DNA from: Alphaproteobacteria bacterium
GTDB lineage: Bacteria > Pseudomonadota > Alphaproteobacteria > RF32 > CAG-239
Direction of reading: 5' to 3'
NCBI GenBank assembly: GCA_017958895.1
Contig: JAGDBT010000106.1
Span: 1 to 7,156 of the forward strand
Length of the DNA: 7,156 nucleotides
Below are positions 1-5,845 of this stretch, one piece after another. Position 1 is the stretch's first letter. Each line of letters opens with the position of its first letter. The position numbers and the translations under genes are program-made. Under the pieces are notes generated by a model. It was not told where the DNA came from, did no database searches, and worked only from the letters and a program-made list of their open reading frames with translations.

Positions 1-1069
1 TCTTGCCCTCTTCATCTTTTTGCGATTTAAGTTGTCCGCAAGCCGCTAAAATATCCTGTCCTCTGGCAACTCTTATCGGGGCGGCAAAACCGGCATTTTC
101 CAACTCTTTGGCGAAAGCGTGCACTCTGTTATTGGAACTCGGCTGAAAAATGCAACCCGGCCAAGGATTAAACGGTATCAAATTAAATGTGGCGCGCAAT
201 TGATATTTCTTCATCAATGCTATGAGTTCATGTGCACAATCAACGCTATCATTAACTCCGTTTAACAATAAATATTCAAAGGTAATATAGCGACTTCCGT
301 CATTACCCTGATATTCCCGACAAGCCGACAGCACTTGTTCCAACGGATATTTATTGTTAATCGGCATAATTTGCGAACGTAATTCATTATTCGGGGCATG
401 CAACGAAATTGCCAAGCGCACTCCGGTAGCCTGCAAAACCGGAACTATCTGCGGAGCAATCCCCGATGTTGACATGGTAATTCGGCGTCTGGAAATAGCA
501 ATTCCGTCTCCGTCGGTCAAAATGTTGAGAGCCTTAATCGTATTGGCAACATTATGCAAAGGCTCGCCCATTCCCATTACCACAATGTTTGAAAGATAGC
601 GCGTTTCATTGGTCGGACTCGGCCATTCACCGTAAGTATCACGTGCCACCATAAATTGGCTCACTATTTCCCCTGCCGTAAGATTCCGAGTTAACTTCTG
701 ACTGCCCGTATGGCAAAAACGACAACCCACAGCACATCCTACTTGCGTTGAAATGCAAACCGCTCCGCGATCTTCTTCGGGAATATAAACCATTTCAACC
801 CGTTGCCCGTCTTTAAATTCCAACAACCATTTTCTGGTTTTATCGACAGACAACTGTTCCGCCACAACTTTGGGCCGCGTAATTGTGAAATTTTCGCTTA
901 ATTTTTGCCGCAAATCCTTAGATAAATTGCTCATTTCGGAAAAATCAGTTTTTCCGAAATAATAAAGCCATTGCCACAACTGTTTGGCACGAAAAGGCTT
1001 TTCACCGATGTCGGTTAAAGCCTTTTGTAACTCTTCTTTACTTAAGCCGATGAGTTCTGTTTTTTCCAT
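1..1069 (-). CDS. rlmN: RlmN, dual-specificity 23S rRNA A2503 / tRNA A37 C2-methyltransferase (3' end outside window)
   Basis: A radical-SAM enzyme that methylates C2 of adenosine 2503 in 23S rRNA, and of A37 in some tRNAs, tuning the peptidyl-transferase centre and decoding. The frame is open from the ATG at 1069 to the window edge (356 codons), so about the last 15-25 residues are missing compared with the usual length. The [4Fe-4S] triad CxxxCxxC is at C112, C116 and C119 (GCAVGCRFCHTG). The catalytic cysteine equivalent to E. coli C118 is C105 (GAVCISTQVG). The methyl-carrying cysteine equivalent to C355 is C344 in RGQDILAACGQL. The SAM-binding GMGEPLHN motif is near 166-173, followed by TSGIAP and SLHAPN. 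All key residues are present, so it should be active. It starts 5 nt after the stop of the upstream IalB-like gene, with only a weak Shine-Dalgarno, so it is probably co-transcribed and translationally coupled. Family assignment is secure. Confidence 0.97.
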   Translation of the reverse strand, partial: MEKTELIGLSKEELQKALTDIGEKPFRAKQLWQWLYYFGKTDFSEMSNLSKDLRQKLSENFTITRPKVVAEQLSVDKTRKWLLEFKDGQRVEMVYIPEEDRGAVCISTQVGCAVGCRFCHTGSQKLTRNLTAGEIVSQFMVARDTYGEWPSPTNETRYLSNIVVMGMGEPLHNVANTIKALNILTDGDGIAISRRRITMSTSGIAPQIVPVLQATGVRLAISLHAPNNELRSQIMPINNKYPLEQVLSACREYQGNDGSRYITFEYLLLNGVNDSVDCAHELIALMKKYQLRATFNLIPFNPWPGCIFQPSSNNRVHAFAKELENAGFAAPIRVARGQDILAACGQLKSQKDEEGK

Positions 1070-1074
1070 AACGA

Positions 1075-1584
1075 CTATTGTTTCTTACACTTTGCCGAAA
1101 TGGTTTGATAGGCAGTTGTAAATCCCTTCAGAGAATAAGTATCTTTCGTATCGGTGCCGCGGCTTGACTTACCGCTGACAATCATTCTGTCACCGCGTTT
1201 CATCGCCGAAACGATTTTCTTATCTTCTTCATCGTTAATCATCCAACCTTTATCATTATCCGTAAAGGTATTTTTGAATGTTTGATTGCCGATTTTTACC
1301 ACAAAATCAGCCTTCGGATTAAAAGTATAACCGGCCACAAAACTAACTTCGTCAAAAGATTTTTCTGCCGGACGGTGAGTGATAATCGTATAAATATCAC
1401 CGCGTTTGGTATATTTTCCCTCGTCTTTTTTCGGAGTTGAGGTCATATAACAAATCACATTTCCTCTGTCATTATATGTCCAGGCCACCCAATCACCGTA
1501 TTCTCCGATCATTTTCGGTTGTTCGGCCGCCATTGCCGCCGTTGATGCCACTAAACCGCCGAGAACAATTAAATATTTTAACAT
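1075..1584 (-). CDS. IalB (invasion-associated locus B) family periplasmic protein
   Basis: A secreted 169-aa protein of the alphaproteobacterial IalB family, named for a Bartonella protein linked to erythrocyte invasion. Most family members are of unknown function, so no virulence role should be assumed. Residues 1-19 form a signal peptide (MLK, then a hydrophobic run, cleavage near AMA|AEQ). The mature part has the typical GDW start (GEYGDWVAWTY, 28-37). Two cysteines, C45 and C166, could form a disulfide. The second half (VSFVAGYTFNP, then KGWMINDEEDKKIVSAMKRGDRM) matches the family layout of a beta-rich domain ending in a short helix and a final Cys. The start at 1584 is supported by AAGGA (1597-1593) with an 8-nt spacer. 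rlmN follows after 5 nt, and this IalB-rlmN order is one I know from alphaproteobacteria. The promoter should lie in the 96-bp divergent gap to cca, but no clear minus-strand hexamer pair is visible. Confidence 0.85.
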   Translation of the reverse strand: MLKYLIVLGGLVASTAAMAAEQPKMIGEYGDWVAWTYNDRGNVICYMTSTPKKDEGKYTKRGDIYTIITHRPAEKSFDEVSFVAGYTFNPKADFVVKIGNQTFKNTFTDNDKGWMINDEEDKKIVSAMKRGDRMIVSGKSSRGTDTKDTYSLKGFTTAYQTISAKCKKQ

Positions 1585-1609
1585 TTGCCAATTCCTTTAC
1601 AAATTTTAC

Positions 1610-1638
1610 TTGGATTATCTGAAAAATTTATATATAAC
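1610..1638 (+). promoter_or_regulatory. Candidate sigma70 promoter of cca
   Basis: TTGGAT (1610-1615), a 17-bp spacer, then TATAAC (1633-1638). The -10 matches consensus at five of six positions and the -35 at three. Transcription would start near 1645, giving a leader of about 36 nt before the ATG at 1681. It sits in the divergent gap between the IalB-like gene and cca. Confidence 0.45.
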
Positions 1639-1680
1639 CTACTAAGATTTGAAAAAAAATACAAGAGGATTTTTTGAGTT

Positions 1681-2901
1681 ATGTTTAAACCTGATTATCT
1701 TGATATGTCTTCCATCGTTAATTCCACAAAGATTTCCAAACTTTTTAATGCTGTGGAATCTCACGGAGGAACCATTCGTCTGGTCGGCGGAGCAGTGCGC
1801 GATACTTTGGCCGGCTTAAGCGGATTTGATTTGGACTTTGCTTCTGACTTATCCCCCGACGAATTGGCTGAGGCTTGCCAAGATAACGGTTTAACGACTG
1901 TTCCGGTCGGGTTAAAATCAGGTACTACCGGAGTAGTAATAAACGACAAAGTTGTGGAAGTTTCCTCTTTGCGTCGCAGTATTAAAACAGAATCCAACAA
2001 AAACAATTTCGAATATACCGACGATTGGAGTGCCGATGCTTCCCAACGCGATTTGACCATAAATGCCGTATATGCCGATTTGCACGGAAACGTTTTTGAT
2101 TATTACGACGGAATTCATGATTTGGAAGCCGGCATCGTACGTTTTATCGGTAATCCGGAAGACCGCATAAAAGAAGATTATTTGCGTATTATGCGTTTTT
2201 TCCGTTTCTATTCCCGTTTTGGCAAAGCTCCTATGGATAAAGACGCTTTGCAGGCCTGTATAAAACTGAAAGACGGTCTGCGCGGTATTGCTATTGAAAG
2301 AGTGCGCGACGAACTTTTTAAGTTGTTGGTAACTCCGAATGTTACCGAGACCATGCGTATTATATATGATAACGATATCCTCGGTTACTTTTTGCCTAAG
2401 TCAAAACACCTTGATGCCTTAAAAAGACTGACCGAATTAGTAGCCGACGCTAAATATGAAGGAAATTTCTTGCGTCGTTTGTTTGTTTTATATCAACCGA
2501 ACAGTGCTCAAGCTGAAAGCATATCATCAACCTTGCGTTTTACCAAAAAGCAAAAAGACAATTTTACGCGTTGGGCCAAAATCGAAATTCACACCGAAGA
2601 TTTGGCCTCTCCGACTAATCGCTTGAAATTTATTTATCGCTACGGCAAAGATTTTTGCATAGATAAATTGCTTATAACCGCAGCCATAGAAAAAAATAAG
2701 CCGGCTAATCTCAACACCATTCTCCAAGATATTGAAAATGCTGTTGTACCTATATTTCCGGTGCGCGGGAGAGATATAGTTAATGCCGGCATTACTCAAG
2801 ATGCCAAAATCGGAAACACCTTACTTGTTTTGGAACAACAATGGATAGACAGCGACTTTTCGCTTACTCGCGACGAACTCTTAAATTCAATTAAAGCTTA
2901 A
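1681..2901 (+). CDS. cca: CCA tRNA nucleotidyltransferase (class II CCA-adding / poly(A) polymerase family)
   Basis: Adds or repairs the 3'-terminal CCA of tRNAs from CTP and ATP without a nucleic-acid template; cytosolic. At 406 aa it has normal length for alphaproteobacterial members. The nucleotidyltransferase head has LVGGAVRD (34-41) followed by the metal-binding DxD pair D50/D52 in GFDLDFA. The QRDLTINAV motif (122-130) is the family's RRDFTINA element, with R123 and D124 retained. Next come the neck segments EDYLRIMRFFRF (165-176) and ERVRDELFKLL (206-216), which contact incoming nucleotide and fold. The tail FPVRGRDIVNAG.....IG..LLVLEQQW is typical of the family's C-terminal body. The ATG at 1681 has AGAGGA (1664-1669) 11 nt upstream. 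An internal ATG at 1705 has no ribosome site. It is a lone plus-strand gene, and its TAA overlaps the stop of the converging gene by 3 nt. In this clade it could be annotated as a poly(A) polymerase, but the context-free motifs do not separate the two activities. Confidence 0.94.
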   Translation: MFKPDYLDMSSIVNSTKISKLFNAVESHGGTIRLVGGAVRDTLAGLSGFDLDFASDLSPDELAEACQDNGLTTVPVGLKSGTTGVVINDKVVEVSSLRRSIKTESNKNNFEYTDDWSADASQRDLTINAVYADLHGNVFDYYDGIHDLEAGIVRFIGNPEDRIKEDYLRIMRFFRFYSRFGKAPMDKDALQACIKLKDGLRGIAIERVRDELFKLLVTPNVTETMRIIYDNDILGYFLPKSKHLDALKRLTELVADAKYEGNFLRRLFVLYQPNSAQAESISSTLRFTKKQKDNFTRWAKIEIHTEDLASPTNRLKFIYRYGKDFCIDKLLITAAIEKNKPANLNTILQDIENAVVPIFPVRGRDIVNAGITQDAKIGNTLLVLEQQWIDSDFSLTRDELLNSIKA

Positions 2902-3326
2902 AAGTAAAGTTTAACGACATTTTCTTTATTTCTGCAACCGCCCGGTGTTTCAACTTTGGCGGCACTGAACGGGTTGCTTCGGCTCCATATGCAATCAGCC
3001 TCGCTCAAGTCAGAGAGTTCTATATAATAACCGTTCTCGTAAGGAATAACATCCCACTCGGTATTTTGCAAACCGTTAAATTGCAGATTTTCTTTGCTTA
3101 AATTCTGATAACCGTGCATAAAACCGCTTTGAATTTCCAAATTAAGCAAAGCTATATCCTGCTGTATGCGTACTCTGCCGAAGCTTTGACGCATTTGCCC
3201 CAAACCGCGATAACCATCCGCACTCAACAAACCATCCATTGCCAAACCGCCGAAACTGTCGGCCATTTGCGCATCAGCCGCAACTGCATGCAAAACAAAA
3301 ACCGTTACCAAAATTACCAATCTCAT
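2898..3326 (-). CDS. Small secreted protein of unknown function, last gene of the SemiSWEET-ROK operon
   Basis: I do not recognise a family. The 142-aa product has a clear signal peptide (MRLVILVTVFVLHAVAADA, cleavage after residue 19 at ADA|QM), so it is expected in the periplasm or outside the cell. The mature part is soluble. Residues 25-60 are Gly/Met/Arg-rich and helix-prone, and the C-terminal half carries GYYIELSDLSEADC and two cysteines (C112, C131) that could pair. That tail resembles the Cys-loop end of some type IV pilins or minor pilins, but there is no prepilin leader or 25-residue N-terminal hydrophobic helix, so I do not call it a pilin. It begins 3 nt after the kinase stop (3330), with only a weak AGAGAG ribosome site, so translation is probably coupled. 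Its stop overlaps that of convergent cca. Confidence 0.75.
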   Translation of the reverse strand: MRLVILVTVFVLHAVAADAQMADSFGGLAMDGLLSADGYRGLGQMRQSFGRVRIQQDIALLNLEIQSGFMHGYQNLSKENLQFNGLQNTEWDVIPYENGYYIELSDLSEADCIWSRSNPFSAAKVETPGGCRNKENVVKLYF

Positions 3327-3329
3327 ATT

Positions 3330-4145
3330 CTATACTCTCTTGTTATTATTTCTTATTTTATCACTGAGAAACAAAGCTGCTCCTATTAATCCGGCATCAA
3401 CCCCCAGACGAGCCGGTTTGATTTCCGGAGCCGAAGTCGGCAACAATAATTTTATAGAGGTATTGACTTTGGCATAATCCACAATCTTTGCCAAACTGCC
3501 GGAAAGTGCAAAAACTTCCGTATCCAACAGACGATTTATGCTCAAAAGACCGCAGATTAAATTTTCCTCCCACTCATAATAGATTTTTTTGGCTGTGGTA
3601 TCTCGCGATTTAACCCGTTCATATATTTTGAAACAATCTGTTTCCGAGTACTCGTATTTTTCCGCCAATTTCATTAAACTGCGGCCGGAGAAATTCATTT
3701 GCACCTCACCTGCCGCACCGCTTTTGCCATGCAACAAAGTTCCGTTGCATATAATTCCGCACCCCACATCGGTACCCAATGTAAGCATAACCCCGTGTTG
3801 CACATTAAGCAGATTTCCCAACTTAAACTCAGCCCAAACCGCCGCGTTGGCATCATTTTCCATAACATATTCAGTCTTAAAAATCGCTGCAAAATCTATA
3901 TTTTCGTAGCCGACCGGCAAATTATTCGGTTTGCCGGTCAGTTTATTATCTTTCACAACGCCGGCCGTTGCTATTGCCGCCCTGTCAAACACGGTTTCTG
4001 CAACGCATTTTCTGAAATATTCGCTGATATCCTCACAGTTCTGCGGAGTGGCAACTTTTTTAACATCAGTCAGCAACTTGCCGTGTTCATCAACAAGTGC
4101 TGAACTTATTTTACTGCCGCCGATATCAAAAGATAATATTTTCAC
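3330..4145 (-). CDS. ROK-family sugar kinase lacking the zinc-binding motif
   Basis: A predicted cytosolic ATP-dependent hexose or N-acetylhexosamine kinase, 271 aa (typical ROK kinases are about 300). The ATP-binding phosphate-1 loop is DIGGSKISSALVD (7-19). The catalytic base is D98 in ENDANAAVWAE (96-106). The phosphate-2 motif is LTLGTDVGCGII (121-132), and the sugar-binding loop GKSGAAGE ends at E147. Most ROK proteins continue GEIGH and then CxCGxxGCxE, where His and three Cys hold zinc. Here the sequence is GEVQMNFSGRSL: His and the whole cysteine cluster are absent. There is no N-terminal helix-turn-helix, so it is a kinase and not a NagC-type repressor. The start is GTG (4145-4143), overlapping the SemiSWEET TGA as GTGA, with AAAAGG 7 nt upstream. 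Pairing with a sugar facilitator supports a trap-by-phosphorylation role. The substrate cannot be read from sequence. Confidence 0.88.
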   Translation of the reverse strand: MKILSFDIGGSKISSALVDEHGKLLTDVKKVATPQNCEDISEYFRKCVAETVFDRAAIATAGVVKDNKLTGKPNNLPVGYENIDFAAIFKTEYVMENDANAAVWAEFKLGNLLNVQHGVMLTLGTDVGCGIICNGTLLHGKSGAAGEVQMNFSGRSLMKLAEKYEYSETDCFKIYERVKSRDTTAKKIYYEWEENLICGLLSINRLLDTEVFALSGSLAKIVDYAKVNTSIKLLLPTSAPEIKPARLGVDAGLIGAALFLSDKIRNNNKRV

Positions 4146-4432
4146 GGCTTAGCCTTTTCGATATGTCGTTGCCAAATGATTTCCGCTATAATCACCAAAG
4201 CAAACAGCAATGAAGGTGTGTTAAAAAGTATCATCTGTATTGAATTAAGATAAAGTCCGTAAAGTGTCCAACACAGCATTCCCAGAGCATAAATCAAATA
4301 GCTCAAAAGAGACAGCCCGTTAACATCTTTTGTTTTTATGGTTCGTATGGTTTGCGGCAAAAAACAGGTCGCCGTACAAATACCGGCAATATATCCGCAC
4401 CAATCTCCCGCTGATAGTCCCCAAAGCTCCAT
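4142..4432 (-). CDS. SemiSWEET-type sugar facilitator (MtN3/saliva, PQ-loop family)
   Basis: A half-SWEET inner-membrane protein of 96 aa with three transmembrane helices. Such proteins dimerise and let mono- or disaccharides move down their gradient. Counting from the upstream ATG at 4438, helix 1 (about 13-33) contains the PQ motif FLPQTIRTIKTK (26-37). VNGLSLLSYLIY opens helix 2, and helix 3 runs about 66-88. The family's pocket residues are visible as W57 (LCWTLYG) and N73 (ILFNTPS). A basic C-terminal tail follows (WQRHIEKAKP). Two in-frame ATGs exist, at 4438 and 4432. AGGGAG (4445-4440) is 7 nt from the second but only 1 nt from the first, so I chose 4432; with the other start it would be 98 aa. 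It is the first gene of the operon, overlapping the ROK kinase by 4 nt. Family assignment is strong; the sugar is unknown. Confidence 0.9.
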   Translation of the reverse strand: MELWGLSAGDWCGYIAGICTATCFLPQTIRTIKTKDVNGLSLLSYLIYALGMLCWTLYGLYLNSIQMILFNTPSLLFALVIIAEIIWQRHIEKAKP

Positions 4433-4439
4433 AGCCATT

Positions 4440-4445
4440 CTCCCT
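4440..4445 (-). promoter_or_regulatory. Ribosome binding site that decides the SemiSWEET start
   Basis: AGGGAG on the minus strand. It is 7 nt from the ATG at 4432 but only 1 nt from the ATG at 4438, so the downstream ATG is the likely initiator. Confidence 0.6.
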
Positions 4446-4470
4446 ATAAATGTAAATTACCGATACAGGC

Positions 4471-4476
4471 ATTATA
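4471..4476 (-). promoter_or_regulatory. Candidate -10 element for the SemiSWEET operon
   Basis: A perfect TATAAT on the minus strand, 32-38 bp upstream of the gene. The hexamer 17 bp further up (ACCAAG) is a poor -35 and there is no extended -10 TGn, so activator dependence or read-through from the promoter at 4720-4748 is also possible. Confidence 0.35.
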
Positions 4477-4526
4477 CATATATAAGGTAAAAACTTGGTT
4501 AGCATAAAAAGAGAAAAATAAACTTC

Positions 4527-4670
4527 CTATTCGCCAAGAGATTCAATAAATTTTTCTGATTCTTTCAAGAACTCGTCATATTGTTCGGGCGTCATTTTTT
4601 CTTTGAGTTCGGAAATTACCTTGTTGGCAAAAACATCAAAGTCGTCTTCGAAGCCCAAATCATCTTTCAA
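4527..4670 (-). CDS. Small acidic protein ORF with an interrupted N-terminus (unknown)
   Basis: Not a recognised family. The frame ending at TAG 4527-4529 reads as a protein-like, acidic, helical sequence: LKDDLGFEDDFDVFANK, then VISELKEKMTPEQYDEF, then a Lys/Glu-rich end closing with ESLGE. The composition (D/E-rich, regular hydrophobic spacing) is unlike random AT-rich spacer. From the TTG at 4670 it is 47 aa. The same frame continues upstream to an ATG at 4694-4692, but codon 5 is a stop (TAA, 4682-4680), giving a tiny MKGL peptide and then the body. Neither start is well served: the TTG has AAAGGA 15 nt away, and the ATG has a purine run directly abutting it. Either the gene carries a nonsense mutation (intact form 55 aa) or TTG initiation is used. 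A strong promoter lies just upstream (4720-4748) and the SemiSWEET operon follows about 90 nt downstream. Confidence 0.45.
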   Translation of the reverse strand: MKDDLGFEDDFDVFANKVISELKEKMTPEQYDEFLKESEKFIESLGE

Positions 4671-4719
4671 GCTGACAACTTACAATCCTTTCATCTCTCT
4701 TAATTACGCTGTTATGTAT

Positions 4720-4748
4720 ATTAAAACATAATTTGCAATTTTTGTCAA
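4720..4748 (-). promoter_or_regulatory. Strong sigma70-type promoter reading left
   Basis: Perfect -35 TTGACA (4748-4743), 17-bp spacer, and TTTAAT (4725-4720), one mismatch from the consensus -10. Transcription would start near 4713, about 20 nt before the ATG at 4694. This is the best promoter match in the window. It could feed the small acidic ORF and, if no terminator intervenes, the SemiSWEET-ROK operon. Confidence 0.6.
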
Positions 4749-4794
4749 TAATATAAATATCTGATACAAAAACCATATTTTCAGGCTATATTTC

Positions 4795-5307
4795 TTATAT
4801 TCCCAAAATGGTCTTTGACGGAATAATATTGCGTAATTTCGGGTTACCTTCCGCGTCTTTATATGCTATTATGCTCGGATCTATTTCCAAATCGGCAACG
4901 CTGTTAACCCTTATCATATTCATCTCTATTGTGCCTAACAATTCATCGCGGGTTCTGTCTATGGCTCCTTGTATTTTCCCCGACATACTGTTAACGTTGC
5001 TCAAAACCACATAACCATGTTGGTATTTCCCTTCTTTTTCCGCCACCTTTATCCACAGAAAAGGTATGTGATCGGTTTTCCAATTTCGCTTTCCGACCAT
5101 TGCTTTTTCAAAAGTTGTTAAAACCCATCCTAATACATTATAGGGATGAGCCGCACACTTTTGCTTAAGTTGCTTATTGATATTGTTATTGTCAATTTTA
5201 ATTTTGACTATGTATGAAGGCTTATATTTTTCATCAATAACTTTATACAAAGCCCTGGCAAAATTTCTGATTTTCACATCTTTGTCGTTTTGTTGTGTCG
5301 TATCCAT
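4795..5307 (-). CDS. Orphan 170-aa protein of unknown function
   Basis: I do not recognise this protein. It is a soluble alpha/beta protein without signal peptide or membrane segment, with a Lys/Asn-rich first third (YKVIDEKYKPSYIVKIKID, 21-39). The central part is WKTDHIPFLWIKVAE (76-90), then GKYQHGYVVLSNVNS (93-107). That strand-turn-strand pattern with a histidine loosely recalls replication-initiator or YfjJ/inovirus Gp2-type HUH proteins, but only one His is present where HUH needs two and no catalytic Tyr context is evident, so this is a weak resemblance only. The last third (DRTRDELLGTIEMNMIRVN) is helical and then strand-like. Translation starts at 5307 with GGGAG (5319-5315) 7 nt upstream, and its own promoter lies at 5402-5429. 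It lies just outside the tRNA-Gly attachment scar, on the host side, and stands alone in its transcription unit. Confidence 0.75.
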   Translation of the reverse strand: MDTTQQNDKDVKIRNFARALYKVIDEKYKPSYIVKIKIDNNNINKQLKQKCAAHPYNVLGWVLTTFEKAMVGKRNWKTDHIPFLWIKVAEKEGKYQHGYVVLSNVNSMSGKIQGAIDRTRDELLGTIEMNMIRVNSVADLEIDPSIIAYKDAEGNPKLRNIIPSKTILGI

Positions 5308-5401
5308 CTCTCATCTCCCATAATTTGTTTACATAAATGCCTTATTTAGCTCAAACTGCAAAGTTGATAAGGTTAAATTTCACCTTTAACAAATCATTTT
5401 C

Positions 5402-5429
5402 AGCATATCATATTCTATCTTTTTGACAA
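5402..5429 (-). promoter_or_regulatory. Extended -10 promoter of the 170-aa orphan gene
   Basis: TTGTCA (5429-5424), 16-bp spacer, then TATGCT (5407-5402) preceded by TGa, an extended -10. The start would be near 5395, giving a leader of about 88 nt. The leader contains an interrupted palindrome (AAGGT 5369-5373 / ACCTT 5382-5386) that could fold weakly. Confidence 0.45.
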
Positions 5430-5484
5430 TTAAAAAATTTTTTACGACAATTATTTTCAAACATACGAAAAAAATGTTAATTTT

Positions 5485-5517
5485 ATTTATAAAGAAAAGG
5501 CCACCTTCCGGTGGCCT
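5485..5517 (-). terminator. Rho-independent terminator downstream of the tRNA-Gly 3' end
   Basis: On the minus strand an 8-bp perfect stem AGGCCACC / GGTGGCCT (5517-5510 and 5505-5498) encloses a GGAA tetraloop of the GNRA type. A T-rich run TTTTCTTTAT follows, and G-U and A-U pairs into the run can extend the stem. The T-tract is on the minus side only, so it serves leftward transcription. It lies 11 nt after the CCA end of the tRNA remnant, as expected for the original tRNA-Gly terminator. Confidence 0.8.
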
Positions 5518-5527
5518 CTTGTGTTAT

Positions 5528-5544
5528 TGGAGCGGGTAATGGGG
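5528..5544 (-). other. tRNA-Gly 3'-end remnant, probable attachment-site core (att)
   Basis: On the minus strand this reads CCCCATTACCCGCTCCA. In tRNA terms that is a T-stem 3' strand (CCCAT), a 7-nt acceptor 3' strand (TACCCGC), a discriminator T, and encoded CCA. GCGGG acceptors with U73 are the glycine tRNA signature. The bases to the right (5545 on) do not form a T-loop, anticodon arm or D-arm, so only the 3' tip is present, followed on the left by the terminator. This is the classic scar of an element that integrated into the 3' end of a tRNA gene: the intact tRNA-Gly should sit at the far right end of the element, outside the window. No second copy is visible here, so the boundary is inferred. 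Confidence 0.65.
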
Positions 5545-5601
5545 TCCACTCCGTTTTTTATAAAAGCATTGATTTTACTTGCTTTTGCATTTTGCTTAAG
5601 C

Positions 5602-5637
5602 TTGGTTTCAACCAAAAGCATCACAGTATGCATCACA
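5602..5637. repeat. Palindrome plus tandem-spaced direct repeat near the element end
   Basis: TTGGTT-TC-AACCAA (5602-5615) is a 14-bp interrupted palindrome. It is followed by two copies of GCATCACA (5618-5625 and 5630-5637) separated by 4 bp, a 12-bp period. Located 58-110 bp inside the att core, these could be arm-type integrase or excisionase sites, or a repressor operator. They are visible in sequence; the function is conjecture. Confidence 0.4.
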
Positions 5638-5652
5638 CTTAAATTTAAACAA

Positions 5653-5681
5653 ATTATAACGCGAATTTTATAAAATGTACA
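5653..5681 (-). promoter_or_regulatory. Candidate leftward promoter toward the att scar
   Basis: TGTACA (5681-5676, four of six consensus), 17-bp spacer, then a perfect TATAAT (5658-5653) on the minus strand. Nothing coding lies downstream before the terminator at 5485-5517, so if active it would make a short non-coding RNA of about 150-160 nt. Confidence 0.3.
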
Positions 5682-5845
5682 CGTTTTTATTCAACATCGT
5701 GCAAAAAATATGGTTTTAAAAATGTAATTTTTTTCTTTCGTAGATTCAAATAGTTAGACGGAAAATTTTCTTCGTCTGAAAAATAATTTTAAAAAGCCCT
5801 GATTTTTAAAAATTCTATATTTTAGGGAGTGAATTTTTCCTCCCG

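Noticed and set aside
1437..1622. Plus-strand 61-codon ORF opposite the IalB-like gene
   Set aside because: It lies antisense to a well-supported secreted protein, with no coding character of its own.
2898..3326. Type IV pilin assignment for the secreted protein
   Set aside because: The C-terminal Cys loop is pilin-like, but the N-terminus is a normal cleavable signal peptide with AxA and lacks the prepilin cleavage site and long hydrophobic helix.
3695..4152. Several overlapping ORFs of 65-134 codons on both strands within the ROK kinase
   Set aside because: They are shadows of the kinase frame: Cys/His/Ser-rich, no family features, and the kinase motifs account for the sequence.
4680..4682. 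Stop-codon reassignment to explain the in-frame TAA in the small ORF
   Set aside because: cca, the IalB-like gene, the orphan gene and others end normally at TAA, TAG or TGA at expected lengths, so the standard code holds.
5528..5558. Plus-strand terminator GGAG...CTCC followed by a T-run
   Set aside because: Only four base pairs plus a mismatch and two more, with a 10-nt loop. The sequence is better explained as the tRNA-Gly tip, and nothing coding precedes it on the plus strand.
5602..5637. CRISPR-like repeat
   Set aside because: Only two 8-bp copies with a 4-bp gap; no array and no cas genes.
5756..5777. AGACG/CGTCT hairpin as a terminator
   Set aside because: The stem is short and AT-rich inside, and the following run is A-rich and mixed and not a T-tract on either strand. 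Kept only as an inverted repeat in the spacer.
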